Origin: Phocoenobacter atlanticus subsp. cyclopteri
GTDB lineage: Bacteria; Pseudomonadota; Gammaproteobacteria; Enterobacterales; Pasteurellaceae
NCBI RefSeq assembly: GCF_018343795.1
Contig: NZ_CP074346.1
Location: 1,612,001 to 1,676,000 of the forward strand
Reading direction: 5' to 3'
DNA length: 64,000 nucleotides
The notes under the pieces are model-generated. The model saw nothing but the letters and a program-made list of their open reading frames with translations. It searched no databases and had not been told where the DNA came from. Both the position numbers and the translations under genes were made by a program. This document shows positions 43,685 to 53,390 of the stretch, piece after piece; the first letter of the stretch is position 1, and each line of letters begins with the position of its first letter.

Positions 43685-44461
43685 ATGCAACAATTAAAAT
43701 CATTGTCTTTCATTATTTTAGCAGGAGTATTGCTAACAGGCTGTTCAAGTTCAAAAAAAGACTTTGAAACTCTTCCTTATCAAACTCTTTATAACAAAGC
43801 ACAAACTTATTTAAAAGACGAAAATTACAGTTCTGCTATTCGGTATTTAGAAGCCATTGATGGTAATTTTAAATATAATGCTCATCGAGCACAAACACAA
43901 TTAGATTTAATGTACTCTTATTATCAAACTAAAGAATATTACAAAGTCATTGAAGCTGCAGAGCGTTTTGCTCGCAACAATCCAAATAGTACAAAAATGG
44001 ATTATGTTTATTACCTTGTAGGATTATCGAATGTGCGTTTAGGCGATAATTTTATTCAAGATTTCTTTAAAGTTAATCGTTCTTCTCGAGCCATTAAATC
44101 TACACGTGATGCCTATGGAAATTTCCAAGTTATTGCGAATAATTTCCCTAATAGTAAATATGCTGCTGAAGCAAAACAGTGGATGGTCTATTTAAAAAAT
44201 CGTCTTGCAGAACACGAGCTCGAAATTGTTAAATACTACCAAAAACGTGAAGCTTATGTTGCTATTGTAAATCGTATTGAAGAAATGCTTCGTTATTTCC
44301 CTGATAGTAAAGCAACCATTGATGCACTTCCTTATTTAAAAAATGCATTTGAGAAAATGGGAATTAAAGACTCCGCACAAAAAACAGCAGACCTAATTAA
44401 ATCTACTGAAAAACAAAAATTTAAAACGCCAAAAAAACCAGCATATAGAGAAAGTTTTTAA
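43685..44461 (+). CDS. bamD: Outer membrane assembly lipoprotein BamD
   Basis: A 258-residue lipoprotein: signal ending LLTGCSSS with the lipidated Cys at about 20, then five TPR-like repeats (LYNKAQTYLKDENYSSAIRY, YYQTKEYYKVIEAAERFARN). The H. influenzae relative is ComL. It is an essential part of the BAM complex that folds outer-membrane proteins such as the autotransporter and secretin in this window. A USS and a terminator follow. Confidence 0.95.
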   Translation: MQQLKSLSFIILAGVLLTGCSSSKKDFETLPYQTLYNKAQTYLKDENYSSAIRYLEAIDGNFKYNAHRAQTQLDLMYSYYQTKEYYKVIEAAERFARNNPNSTKMDYVYYLVGLSNVRLGDNFIQDFFKVNRSSRAIKSTRDAYGNFQVIANNFPNSKYAAEAKQWMVYLKNRLAEHELEIVKYYQKREAYVAIVNRIEEMLRYFPDSKATIDALPYLKNAFEKMGIKDSAQKTADLIKSTEKQKFKTPKKPAYRESF

Positions 44462-44506
44462 GCGGTCACATTTTTAAACTTTTTTACAAATTTTTATTTA
44501 CACTCC

Positions 44507-44541
44507 CCCTCTTTCATTAATGAAAGAGGGCTTTATTTTTT
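44507..44541 (+). terminator. Rho-independent terminator after bamD
   Basis: A perfect 24-bp palindrome at 44507-44530 (CCCTCTTTCATT arm) is followed by CTTTATTTTTT. Confidence 0.9.
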
Positions 44542-44559
44542 AGGAATAACAAACTGACA

Positions 44560-45588
44560 ATGAGAATTTTAGGAATTGAAACCTCGTGTGATGAAACCGG
44601 CATCGCCATTTATGATGAACAACAAGGGTTGATTGCCAATCAACTTTATAGTCAAATTGAAATGCACGCTGATTATGGTGGCGTTGTACCGGAACTTGCC
44701 TCACGGGATCATATTCGTAAAACATTACCTTTAATTCAAGCCGCTCTTGATGAAGCCAATTTAACGGCTGATCAAATTGATGGTATTGCTTATACGGCTG
44801 GACCAGGTTTGGTCGGTGCATTATTAGTGGGTTCAACCATCGCTCGTTCATTGGCTTATGCGTGGAATATACCTGCACTTGGCGTACATCATATGGAAGG
44901 ACATCTACTCGCTCCAATGCTCGAAGAAAATCCTCCTGAGTTTCCTTTTATTGCATTGTTAGTTTCAGGGGGACATACTCAATTAATTAAAGTTGAAAAT
45001 GTGGGAAATTACGAACTGCTTGGTGAATCTATTGATGATGCTGCAGGTGAGGCCTTTGATAAAACAGGGAAATTGCTTGGATTAGACTATCCAGCAGGTG
45101 TTGCACTCTCAAAATTGGCAGAGCAAGGTACAGCAGAACGTTTTAAATTTCCTCGCCCTATGACAGATAGACCTGGATTAGATTTTAGTTTTTCTGGTCT
45201 AAAAACAGCAACCGCTAATACTATTCATAAACAGATTGCTGAACAAGGTATATTAAACGAACAAACTCGTTGTGATATCGCTTATGCCTTCCAAGATGCC
45301 GTTGTAGATACCTTGATGATTAAATGTCGCCGAGCATTGAAACAAACAGGTTATAAACGTTTAGTGGTCGCTGGTGGAGTTAGTGCCAATAAACAACTTC
45401 GACACAACCTTGCAGAATTGATGAAAAAGCAACAAGGCAACGTTTTTTACCCTCGCCCTGAATTTTGTACAGATAATGGTGCGATGATTGCTTACGCTGG
45501 TTTTTTACGCCTTAAAAATGGTGAGCAAAGTGATTTAAGCATTAATGTAAAACCACGTTGGTCAATGACAGAATTAACATCAATCTGA
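44560..45588 (+). CDS. tsaD: tRNA N6-threonylcarbamoyladenosine transferase subunit TsaD
   Basis: A 342-residue ASKHA-fold protein starting [20 protein letters not shown], with the metal-binding [26 protein letters not shown], and [20 protein letters not shown]. It transfers threonylcarbamoyl to A37 of ANN-decoding tRNAs together with TsaB and TsaE. TrmO, which methylates the same modified base, lies 1 kb downstream. Confidence 0.97.
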   Translation: MRILGIETSCDETGIAIYDEQQGLIANQLYSQIEMHADYGGVVPELASRDHIRKTLPLIQAALDEANLTADQIDGIAYTAGPGLVGALLVGSTIARSLAYAWNIPALGVHHMEGHLLAPMLEENPPEFPFIALLVSGGHTQLIKVENVGNYELLGESIDDAAGEAFDKTGKLLGLDYPAGVALSKLAEQGTAERFKFPRPMTDRPGLDFSFSGLKTATANTIHKQIAEQGILNEQTRCDIAYAFQDAVVDTLMIKCRRALKQTGYKRLVVAGGVSANKQLRHNLAELMKKQQGNVFYPRPEFCTDNGAMIAYAGFLRLKNGEQSDLSINVKPRWSMTELTSI

Positions 45589-45597
45589 TTCTTTACG

Positions 45598-46509
45598 CTA
45601 TAACATTATTCCTAAGCTAAAAATAAAGTTAGTGATTAAAGCTAAGCCTGCCATTTGCCCCAATAAAGGACGAAGTTCGCAAGGATCTTGATGACGATAA
45701 ACGGTTAAAGCGTGCTTAACTAATAACGGCGTGGTGATAAGGAAAAGAAAACCTTGCCAAGATTGTTGCGTTAAAATTGCAAAAATTAAGTAACAAGTGA
45801 CCGCTAGTGTTAATAATAAGATATGATAAATACAGCCTTTTTTTGATCCTAAACGTACAATAATCGTATTTTTTCCTGCCACTTTATCTTGATGAATATC
45901 CCTTAGATTATTGATATTGAGTACTGCAACTGAAAGTAATCCACAGCTAAAGGCAGGAAGAAAAATAATCATTGATAAAGAATGAACCTGTAAATAGAAT
46001 GTTCCAGATACGGCTAAAAAGCCAAAGAAAACCAATACAGAAATATCGCCTAACCCCATATATCCATAAGGTTTTCTACCAACAGTATAAGTAATTGCAC
46101 AAATAATCGCCAGCACACCCAATACACCAAAAACAACCAGATCCTGCCACGACTGATAAGCATAAATAATTAATGTTAAACCGCTAAGTAAAGAAAGCCC
46201 TATTAGTATATAAATCGCTTTTTTCAGTTGCTCTTTGGTAATTTCACCTTGTTGAATGGCTCTTAATGGACCTATACGCTCAGCAGTGTCAGAACCTTGA
46301 ATATGATCACCATAATCATTTGCAAAGTTAGAGAGAATTTGCAATAACAGGGTAGTTAAAAAAGCCAAAAAAGTGGTAATACCATTAAATGCACCGACCG
46401 ATGACGCTAATGCTGAGCCAACTAAAATAGAGGCTAAAGCTAAAGGCAAGGTTTTTGGACGTGCGGTGCTAATCCAAATAGAAAGTGTAGAGAGTTTATT
46501 CATCGTCAT
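45598..46509 (-). CDS. menA: 1,4-dihydroxy-2-naphthoate polyprenyltransferase MenA
   Basis: A 303-residue UbiA-family membrane prenyltransferase with about nine segments. ARPKTLPLALASILVGSALA leads to the prenyl-diphosphate site NFANDYGDHIQGSDTAER. A second Asp-rich site NINNLRDIHQDKVAGKNTI follows. It makes demethylmenaquinone for anaerobic respiration. The start may be ATG 46509 or ATG 46503; no good SD precedes either. It converges with tsaD. Confidence 0.94.
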   Translation of the reverse strand: MTMNKLSTLSIWISTARPKTLPLALASILVGSALASSVGAFNGITTFLAFLTTLLLQILSNFANDYGDHIQGSDTAERIGPLRAIQQGEITKEQLKKAIYILIGLSLLSGLTLIIYAYQSWQDLVVFGVLGVLAIICAITYTVGRKPYGYMGLGDISVLVFFGFLAVSGTFYLQVHSLSMIIFLPAFSCGLLSVAVLNINNLRDIHQDKVAGKNTIIVRLGSKKGCIYHILLLTLAVTCYLIFAILTQQSWQGFLFLITTPLLVKHALTVYRHQDPCELRPLLGQMAGLALITNFIFSLGIML

Positions 46510-46609
46510 TGTGGGTTAAAATTTTATTTATGATTTAGTTTCCTTATAATGAGCTATTTTATTATAAAATGACATATTATTTTTTAATTTTTTAAAGGAA
46601 ATTGACGAT

Positions 46610-47362
46610 ATGATGGAACTTCAACCAATTACGTGCTATCCAGTGGGAATTATTCATACGCCTTACGGTGAAAAATTTTCTGTGCCACGCCAACCTAATT
46701 TAGTGGCTGAGGGTAAGGGGATATTGCGTTTACTTCCTCCTTACAATACAGAAGAGAGTGTTCGAGGACTCAGTGAATTTAGCCATTTATGGTTATTATT
46801 TCAATTTCATCATATTCCACAAGGTAAAGTACAAACCACAGTGCGACCTCCTCGTTTAGGGGGTAATCAACGAGTGGGTGTATTTGCAAGTCGCTCTACT
46901 CATCGCCCTAATCCCATTGGTTTATCAAAAGTGACATTAGAAAAAATCGACTATAAAAATGGAGACGTGTTGCTCTATTTAGGCAGTGTGGATTTAGTTG
47001 ACGGTACGCCAATTTTAGATATTAAACCTTATCTCGCCTATGCTGATAGCGAAGTCAATGCCAAATCTGGTTTTGCACAACATAAACCTACCCCAAAATT
47101 AACCGTCACCTTTACGCAAGAGGCGAAACAAGCGGTCACATCTTGTCAAAAATTTGCAAAATATCAGATCGATGATCCGATTGCATTTATCCGAGACGTT
47201 ATCGCACAAGATCCACGCCCTGCTTATCAACAAGGTAAACTGACTGATCGAGTATATGGAATGTTACTGGCTGAGTGTAATATCCGTTGGAAAATCGATA
47301 CGGAAAATCCTTATCAGGCAATAGTGGTTGAAATTAAAAATACCCAAAATTTCAAAAAATAA
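46610..47362 (+). CDS. trmO: tRNA (t6A37) N6-methyltransferase TrmO
   Basis: A 250-residue protein of the YaeB/TsaA type: [48 protein letters not shown] and [11 protein letters not shown] are the conserved blocks of the SAM-binding beta-barrel. It N6-methylates t6A37 in tRNA-Thr. A well-matched USS (ACAAGCGGTCAC from 47128) is embedded in the coding sequence near residue 175. The SD is AAAGGAA. Confidence 0.94.
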   Translation: MMELQPITCYPVGIIHTPYGEKFSVPRQPNLVAEGKGILRLLPPYNTEESVRGLSEFSHLWLLFQFHHIPQGKVQTTVRPPRLGGNQRVGVFASRSTHRPNPIGLSKVTLEKIDYKNGDVLLYLGSVDLVDGTPILDIKPYLAYADSEVNAKSGFAQHKPTPKLTVTFTQEAKQAVTSCQKFAKYQIDDPIAFIRDVIAQDPRPAYQQGKLTDRVYGMLLAECNIRWKIDTENPYQAIVVEIKNTQNFKK

Positions 47363-47423
47363 CAGCAAAACAACAAAAATAAACATATTTTTTATTAAAT
47401 AATGGTATTTTTTGTAGAAAAAG

Positions 47424-47485
47424 TGTGACATTGATCACATAATTACTAATTACTAATTACTAATGGGAAAATTCCGATCTATAAT
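47424..47485 (+). promoter_or_regulatory. CRP site, 7-bp tandem repeat and promoter of the PTS operon
   Basis: TGTGACATTGATCACA (47424-47439) is a perfect CRP site. TATAAT lies at 47480-47485, so transcription should start near 47492 and the CRP centre falls near -60, as in class I promoters. Between them three copies of ATTACTA (47442-47462) occur in tandem. Confidence 0.75.
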
Positions 47486-47531
47486 CGGTCAATCTTTTTA
47501 TTTATTCTTTATAATCGAATAGGGAGAGACT

Positions 47532-47996
47532 ATGCCTATCTTACTCACTCGTATAGACAATCGTTTAATTCACGGACAAGTTGGAATGACTTGGGTAATG
47601 ACCCTTCAATCTAATCTTGTTGTAGTCGTTGATGATGATGTCGCAGAAGATCCACTTCAACAGCAACTTATGGCAAGTGTTTTGCAAACCTCAGGTGCTG
47701 GTGTGCGTTTTTTCAGTATTGAAAAAATGATTAACGTTATTCATAAAGCTTCAGATCGACAGAAAATTTTTATTGTTGTTCCAACTCCAGAAGTTGCTTG
47801 GAAGCTGATTGAAGGGGGTGTACCGATTGAAGAAGTGAATATTGGTAATATGCACTTTTCAAAAGGAAAAACACAATTAAGTAAAAAAGTCTATGTTGAT
47901 GAAACAGACTTAGACTATTTACACAAAATCCGAGATTATGGCGTTGAGCTGTATATACAGGACGTTCCCGGAGATAGTAAGGAATTTATTAAATAA
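47532..47996 (+). CDS. PTS mannose/galactosamine-family transporter subunit IIB
   Basis: A 154-residue IIB protein: LLTRIDNRLIHGQVGMTWVM carries the phosphorylated His, and VNIGNMHFSKGKTQLSKKVY is the family's second block. It closely resembles the AgaB/AgaV group for N-acetylgalactosamine or galactosamine. It passes phosphate from IIA to the sugar. It is the first gene of the operon, with GGGAGA as SD. No IIA gene is nearby, so IIA must come from elsewhere. Confidence 0.9.
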   Translation: MPILLTRIDNRLIHGQVGMTWVMTLQSNLVVVVDDDVAEDPLQQQLMASVLQTSGAGVRFFSIEKMINVIHKASDRQKIFIVVPTPEVAWKLIEGGVPIEEVNIGNMHFSKGKTQLSKKVYVDETDLDYLHKIRDYGVELYIQDVPGDSKEFIK

Positions 47997-48024
47997 TTTA
48001 ACTCATCAGATTAAGGAGAAAATT

Positions 48025-48825
48025 ATGGAAATTACTTTGTTACAAGGGATTGGAATTGCCATAATGGCTTTAATTGTTGGTATTGATTTTTGGTTTGAGG
48101 CACTTTTTATTTTTAGACCAATTATCGTTGCCACTTTAACAGGTACCATTTTAGGTGATTTACAAACAGGTTTAATGGTTGGTGGTTTAACTGAACTTGC
48201 TTTTGCAGGTTTAACACCAGCAGGAGGCGTACAACCACCAAATCCTATTTTGGCAGGTGTAATGGGAACGGTACTCGCTTATACCACAGGATCAACCCCA
48301 CAGGCTTCTATGGCTTTGGCTTTACCATTTAGCTTTTTAATGCAATATATCATTTTATTCTGCTACTCGGCATTTACTATTTTTATGGTTAAAGCTGATG
48401 AAGCGGCTGATAACGCAGATGTACAAAGTATTGCAAAAATAAACATAACCACTACTGCAATTATTGGATGTATTTATGCCATTGTTGTGTTCTTATGTGT
48501 TTATATTGCTCAAGAACCAATGAAAGTGTTTGTGAATAGTTTACCTCAATGGCTTACTCACGGATTTGAAGTAACAGGAGGAATTTTACCAGCAGTTGGT
48601 TTTGGTATGTTATTAAAAGTATTACTCAAACTGGAATATGTTACTTACCTCATTATTGGATTTGTAATGGCGAGTTTCTTAACCTTCTCAAACTTACTTC
48701 CAGTAGCAGCAGTAGGGTTTGCTCTTGCAATGTTAATGTATAACATTGGTAAAGAGCGTAGTCAGATATTATCCAGTATTAGTACAATCACACGAAAAGT
48801 GGAGGACGAAGAAGATGGAATCTAA
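48025..48825 (+). CDS. PTS mannose/galactosamine-family transporter subunit IIC
   Basis: About 266 residues from ATG 48025, with AAGGAG seven bases upstream. It is a hydrophobic protein with the IIC pattern: IFRPIIVATLTGTILGDLQT, then GLMVGGLTELAFAGLTPAGG and VQPPNPILAGVMGT. It forms the membrane channel with IID. Sequence is of the AgaC/AgaW kind; the exact sugar is not determined. Confidence 0.9.
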   Translation: MEITLLQGIGIAIMALIVGIDFWFEALFIFRPIIVATLTGTILGDLQTGLMVGGLTELAFAGLTPAGGVQPPNPILAGVMGTVLAYTTGSTPQASMALALPFSFLMQYIILFCYSAFTIFMVKADEAADNADVQSIAKINITTTAIIGCIYAIVVFLCVYIAQEPMKVFVNSLPQWLTHGFEVTGGILPAVGFGMLLKVLLKLEYVTYLIIGFVMASFLTFSNLLPVAAVGFALAMLMYNIGKERSQILSSISTITRKVEDEEDGI

Positions 48826-49609
48826 TAAAGTTATTACCAAATCAGATATTACCAAACTTGCTATTCGTTCATCATTTTTGCAAGCAAGTTTTAACTATGA
48901 AAGAATGCAATCTTGTGGTTTTCTATACTCACAATTACCTTTGTTAAAGAAAATTCATAAAGATAAAAAAGATCTTTCTGATGCAATGAATGATAATTTG
49001 GAATTTATCAATACCCATCCAAACCTTGTTGGCTTTTTAATGGGATTACTTGTTTCATTAGAAGAAGCAAAAGAAAAACGAGCTACAATCAAAGGGCTGA
49101 AACTGGCATTATTTGCTCCTTTAGCAGGGATTGGTGATGCGATATTTTGGTTCACCTTGTTACCAATTATGGCAGGGGTATGTGCTTCTTTGGCAATGTC
49201 AGGTAGCGTACTTGGACCCATTTTATTTTTTGCGGTTTACCTTGCCATTTGGCTATTACGCATTCCTTTAACCCATCTTGGGTATAATTTAGGAATAAAT
49301 GCTGTTGAACGCATTAAGAAAGAGTCCGATATTATCGCAAAAGGGGCAACTATTTTAGGGGTCACTGTAATCGGTGGTTTAATTGCGTCCTATGTCCATA
49401 TTAATGTTATCAGTGAGATAGTGGTCAATGCTCAAAAAACCGTTTCTGTTCAAACAGACTTTTTTGATAAGATTTTTCCAAATATTTTAGGATTAGGCTA
49501 TGTATTAAGTATGTATTATCTGCTTACTAAAAAACGTTTTAATCCTATTATGTTGATTGCCATTACATTTGGGCTTTCTATTCTATTATCCTTTTTAGGT
49601 ATTTTATAA
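48815..49609 (+). CDS. PTS mannose/galactosamine-family transporter subunit IID
   Basis: About 264 residues from ATG 48815, which has GGAGG upstream and overlaps IIC by 11 bp. SFLQASFNYERMQSCGFLYS, the middle HPNLVGFLMGLLVSLEEAKE and APLAGIGDAIFWFTLLPIMA are IID landmarks. It completes the IIB-IIC-IID set and is followed by a strong terminator. No catabolic enzyme gene (kinase, deacetylase, isomerase) is linked. Confidence 0.9.
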   Translation: MESNKVITKSDITKLAIRSSFLQASFNYERMQSCGFLYSQLPLLKKIHKDKKDLSDAMNDNLEFINTHPNLVGFLMGLLVSLEEAKEKRATIKGLKLALFAPLAGIGDAIFWFTLLPIMAGVCASLAMSGSVLGPILFFAVYLAIWLLRIPLTHLGYNLGINAVERIKKESDIIAKGATILGVTVIGGLIASYVHINVISEIVVNAQKTVSVQTDFFDKIFPNILGLGYVLSMYYLLTKKRFNPIMLIAITFGLSILLSFLGIL

Positions 49610-49657
49610 TTAAGTTAAGTAAAATTAAAGTAAGTTAGTAATAACTTTCATCAAAGC

Positions 49658-49705
49658 AAATCCGATTTATAGGGCAGTCTCCCCTATAAATCGGATTTAT
49701 TTTTC
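49658..49705 (+). terminator. Strong terminator between PTS operon and thrB
   Basis: A perfect 17-bp stem (49658-49674 with 49682-49698) around CAGTCTC is followed by ATTTTTC. It lies between converging operons. Confidence 0.95.
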
Positions 49706-49720
49706 ATCCCTTTGTATTGA

Positions 49721-50668
49721 TTACCCTAACGCTCTCGCTCCCTCGCTATCAACCTTACAAATATGTACAAAACCCGAATCATTTTGTAAATAGTTATTTT
49801 CAAGGTAACTGGATAATCTATAAGCATCTTCAAGGCTTGAAGCAATTGCATACATCGTAGGACCAGAGCCTGAGATACCCACAGCCAATGCGCCGAGATC
49901 TTTAGATTGTTGGCGTATGGTAGCAAAGTTTGGTAATAGTTGCTCACGGTAAGGCTCAGCAATCACATCTCGCATCATTTCTGTGGCTAAAGCCTCCTGT
50001 TTAGTATGGCAAGCGTGGATAAAGCTCCCTAAATAACGAGCTTGAGCGACGATATCTTGACGTGAATAATTTTCTGGTAAAATGGCTCGTGCTTTCGCCG
50101 TAGAAACCTTTATTCCGGGATAAGCGAGTATCCAATACCAATTTTCAAAAAAAGGTAAAGATTGACAAATACTCCCTTGTCCGTCAACCATTAGCTGTAA
50201 ACCACCTAAATAACAAGGTGCAACATTATCATAATGAATACTGCCTGAAATTCGTCCTTCTAACTGCCCCATCATTTCCAATAATTCCATTTCAGTAAAT
50301 GGATTGTGATGAAATTGGTTAAGCGCCACTAATGCCGCAACAATAGAACAGGCACTCGACCCTAATCCTGAACCAATTGGCATATTTTTTTCTAAGGTTA
50401 AACGTAGTTTTTTAACCTTTCCACCTCGTAATTTTAACCTTTCACTAAATAAAACATAGGCTTGATAGACAATATTTTTTTCTCGCTCTTTAGGTAATTT
50501 TTTAACAAATCGCCCAACACTTTCAAATTCAAAGAGAGTGTGACAATCATCAATTTCGACCATATCTCCAAGTAATGAACCATCTATTGGAGAAACGGCA
50601 GCACCTAATAAATCAAATCCTACACTGATATTTGCACTGGTTGCAGGTGCATAAATTCGTAATGCCAT
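49721..50668 (-). CDS. thrB: Homoserine kinase ThrB
   Basis: A 315-residue GHMP kinase: [20 protein letters not shown] at the start, the ATP loop [20 protein letters not shown], and [20 protein letters not shown] near the end. It phosphorylates homoserine on the way to threonine. It follows thrA with AAGGAG just before its ATG. thrC, normally next, is absent; the converging PTS terminator comes first. Confidence 0.96.
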   Translation of the reverse strand: MALRIYAPATSANISVGFDLLGAAVSPIDGSLLGDMVEIDDCHTLFEFESVGRFVKKLPKEREKNIVYQAYVLFSERLKLRGGKVKKLRLTLEKNMPIGSGLGSSACSIVAALVALNQFHHNPFTEMELLEMMGQLEGRISGSIHYDNVAPCYLGGLQLMVDGQGSICQSLPFFENWYWILAYPGIKVSTAKARAILPENYSRQDIVAQARYLGSFIHACHTKQEALATEMMRDVIAEPYREQLLPNFATIRQQSKDLGALAVGISGSGPTMYAIASSLEDAYRLSSYLENNYLQNDSGFVHICKVDSEGARALG

Positions 50669-50677
50669 TGCTTTGCT

Positions 50678-50705
50678 CCTTATCTTAATGTACGTATCTT
50701 AATGT
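50678..50705. repeat. 14-bp perfect tandem duplication at the thrA stop
   Basis: Two consecutive copies of ATCTTAATGTACGT (plus strand) cover the end of thrA and its stop. With a single copy the thrA frame would end three residues earlier, directly before the thrB SD. Confidence 0.85.
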
Positions 50706-53135
50706 ACGTAAAATATCGGCAAAAATACCTGCTGCGGTGACATCATTACCCGCTCCATAGCCACGTAATAACAATGGAATTGGAGAATAATAGTGGGTAT
50801 AAAATGCCAGTGCATTCTCACCATTTTTCACTTTAAATAGTGGATCATCACTATCTACTGCTTTGATTGACACTTTACATTTACCGTTATCTATTGATCC
50901 AACATAACGCAATACTTTATTACAAGCGGTGGCTTGTTCAACATTTTTTGCAAATTTTTGATCAAGTTCGGGTAATAATTGTAAAAACTCTGACGTTGAT
51001 TTTCCTTGTGCAAAACCTTGTGGTAGTATGCCTTCGACTTCAATATCTGCCAGTTCTAAAGGTAAGCCAATTTCACGTGCTAAAATTAATAATTTACGCG
51101 CAACATCCTCACCCGACAAATCATCACGAGGATCAGGTTCTGTAAATCCTTTTTGTTTTGCCAATACCGTTGCTTGCGAAAGGGTTAAACCTTCTTCAAG
51201 TAAACCAAAAATAAAAGAGAGTGAGCCTGACAAAATACCCTCAAAACGTTGTACTTCATCACCTGCTGCAAGTAAATGTTGTAAGTTCTCAATTACGGGC
51301 AACCCTGCACCCACATTCGTTTCATACAAAAATTTATGATGGCTGCGACGTGCATTTTCACGCAGTTGTTGATAGTACGCATAATCTGATGTATTGGCTT
51401 TTTTATTTGGTGTCACCACGTGAAAGCCCTCTTTTAATGCTTTTGCATAGAGATTCGCCACCACTTGCGACGTGGTACAATCCACAAAGACGGGATTAAC
51501 AATATGGTGTTGTTTCACAAAAGCTAATAAGGTATCAAAATCTGATGATTGTGTCGCATTAGCAAGTTGTGATTGCCAATTTGTCAGCGCCACACCATCT
51601 TTATTAAAAATGGCTTTGCTTGAATTTGCCAACATACAGAGATTAATTTCAATATCTTTATTCGCAAGGTAACTTTGCTGATTTTTAATTTGTTCAATTA
51701 AATTTGCTCCTACTCCCCCTACACCAAATAAGCAAAGGTTAATCACTTTTTTATTGCTAAACAGAATTTGATGCGTAGCTTTTACCGCTTCAACGGCTTT
51801 ATTCATTGGTACAACCGCAGAAATAGAACGTTCTGATGAACCTTGAGCAATAGCAATAATATTGATATTTACTTGAGCAAGTGCAGAGAAAAAGCGAGCA
51901 GCTAATCCTTTGACGGACTGCATTCCATCTCCGACGACTGACACAATAGATAGATTTTGCATTACCTCAATAGGATCGAGTAACTGTTGAGATAGCTCTT
52001 GTTCAAATTCACTTTCTAATGCTGATAAGGCGTTATTTGCATATTTATCCGCCACACAAAAACTAATACTGTATTCTGAAGAGGATTGAGTGATTAAAAT
52101 AATAGAAATCCCTGCACTAGACATCACAGAAAAAATACGTGCAGCCATTCCCACCATTCCTTGCATACCAGAACCTGAGACGTTAAACATTGCCATATTA
52201 TCAAGATTAGTAATCCCTTTTACCATTACATTATCATTGCTAATATGCCCAATGGAGGTGCCTTTTCCTTCAGGATTGGCGGTATTTTTAATCACACAAG
52301 GAATTTGCTGGGCAACCAATGGTGCAATGGTTCTTGGGTGGATCACTTTTGCACCAAAATAGGCTAATTCCATTGCTTCTTGATAGCTCATTGTTTCTAA
52401 GCAAATCGCATCAGGTACCAGACGAGGATCACAAGTATAGACACCATCAACATCTGTCCAAATTTCGCAACGCTCTGCGTTTAAACAAGCACTTAAACAG
52501 GCAGCGGAATAATCTGAACCATTGCGTCCTAATAAGACCAGTTCTCCCTGCTCATTGCCTGCAGTAAAACCTGCCATTAACACTAAATTTTTATTAGGAA
52601 TAGCCTTAACATCAATACGTTCCATTGATTTTGCAATATCCACAGAAGATTCTAAATAATCACCTCTTGCAAGCAAGTTTTTAACAGGATCAATATTTGT
52701 GACCCCATACCCTTTTGCTTCAAACCAGCCTTGCATTATCGCAATAGATAATTTCTCACCTCGACAATGTACTGTGGCACTCATTTTATCTTCACATTTT
52801 CCTGTTTTGATAATTTCATCTGCTAAGTATTTAATTTGAGTTAATTCCGTATTAACCAAAGAAAGTAATGCTTCACGATCTAATTTTGCATTAGCTTGAT
52901 ATAATCCTTCAATAATCGCAAAAAATATGACCTCTAACTCTGTTAAACAAGCGGTCACTTGTTGCTGATTTTTTGCATTTTCTATAATTGCGACTAAATG
53001 ATTAGTGACTTTTGCTGGTGCGGATAATACAACTGCAGCTTGATCACTTAAATGTGCATTTTCAATAATATCAGCAGCTTGCATAAAACGTTGTGCATTA
53101 GCCAGTGATGTACCCCCAAATTTAAGAACTCGCAT
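50685..53135 (-). CDS. thrA: Bifunctional aspartokinase I / homoserine dehydrogenase I ThrA
   Basis: An 816-residue fusion. The kinase part begins [20 protein letters not shown], with [19 protein letters not shown]. Two ACT regulatory domains follow (about 310-460). The dehydrogenase has [19 protein letters not shown] and [19 protein letters not shown]. It catalyses the first and third steps of threonine synthesis and is normally inhibited by threonine. The C-terminus is slightly altered (ends LRTLRYVH) by a 14-bp duplication. It is controlled by the thrL attenuator upstream. Confidence 0.97.
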   Translation of the reverse strand: MRVLKFGGTSLANAQRFMQAADIIENAHLSDQAAVVLSAPAKVTNHLVAIIENAKNQQQVTACLTELEVIFFAIIEGLYQANAKLDREALLSLVNTELTQIKYLADEIIKTGKCEDKMSATVHCRGEKLSIAIMQGWFEAKGYGVTNIDPVKNLLARGDYLESSVDIAKSMERIDVKAIPNKNLVLMAGFTAGNEQGELVLLGRNGSDYSAACLSACLNAERCEIWTDVDGVYTCDPRLVPDAICLETMSYQEAMELAYFGAKVIHPRTIAPLVAQQIPCVIKNTANPEGKGTSIGHISNDNVMVKGITNLDNMAMFNVSGSGMQGMVGMAARIFSVMSSAGISIILITQSSSEYSISFCVADKYANNALSALESEFEQELSQQLLDPIEVMQNLSIVSVVGDGMQSVKGLAARFFSALAQVNINIIAIAQGSSERSISAVVPMNKAVEAVKATHQILFSNKKVINLCLFGVGGVGANLIEQIKNQQSYLANKDIEINLCMLANSSKAIFNKDGVALTNWQSQLANATQSSDFDTLLAFVKQHHIVNPVFVDCTTSQVVANLYAKALKEGFHVVTPNKKANTSDYAYYQQLRENARRSHHKFLYETNVGAGLPVIENLQHLLAAGDEVQRFEGILSGSLSFIFGLLEEGLTLSQATVLAKQKGFTEPDPRDDLSGEDVARKLLILAREIGLPLELADIEVEGILPQGFAQGKSTSEFLQLLPELDQKFAKNVEQATACNKVLRYVGSIDNGKCKVSIKAVDSDDPLFKVKNGENALAFYTHYYSPIPLLLRGYGAGNDVTAAGIFADILRTLRYVH

Positions 53136-53171
53136 ATTTTTTCCCTCATTATTTTTTATAAATTTAGTTAT

Positions 53172-53196
53172 AAAAAAACCCGCTTGTTAGCGGGTT
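53172..53196 (-). terminator. thr operon attenuator
   Basis: On the minus strand AACCCGCT-AACA-AGCGGGTT is followed by seven T, about 35 bp before thrA. An earlier segment just after the leader stop (GCGGGTTGTT, near 53244-53253) can pair with the AACCCGC arm and act as antiterminator. Confidence 0.92.
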
Positions 53197-53253
53197 TCTT
53201 ATTTATTGTTTTGTGTAATTTTTTATTCAATTATTAAAACGCAACAACCCGCA

Positions 53254-53295
53254 CTATGTTTCCATAATGGTAATGGTGGTGGTAATAATTGTCAT
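53254..53295 (-). CDS. thrL: thr operon leader peptide ThrL
   Basis: A 13-codon frame, MTIITTTITIMET followed by TAG. Six of its residues are Thr and four are Ile, the amino acids that control this operon. It ends about 60 bp before the attenuator hairpin. Low charged tRNA-Thr or tRNA-Ile would stall the ribosome and favour the antiterminator. It is shorter than the 21-residue E. coli leader. Confidence 0.9.
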   Translation of the reverse strand: MTIITTTITIMET

Positions 53296-53339
53296 AAATT
53301 TATTCATTTTAAAATTGTTGTAAAAATTAAAGTGGTTTA

Positions 53340-53368
53340 AGAATGAAACAAAGCGGTCACTTTGTCAA
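53340..53368 (-). promoter_or_regulatory. Sigma-70 promoter of the thr operon, with an uptake core in its spacer
   Basis: On the minus strand TTGACA (53368-53363), a 17-bp spacer and CATTCT (53345-53340) form a promoter with a perfect -35. The uptake core AAGCGGT (53351-53357) lies wholly within the spacer. Confidence 0.65.
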
Positions 53369-53390
53369 TACTTTTTACAAAAATATTTGT

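Noticed and set aside
44540-44917. 125-residue minus-strand frame over tsaD
   Set aside because: Antisense to a highly conserved gene, with no SD and unnatural composition.
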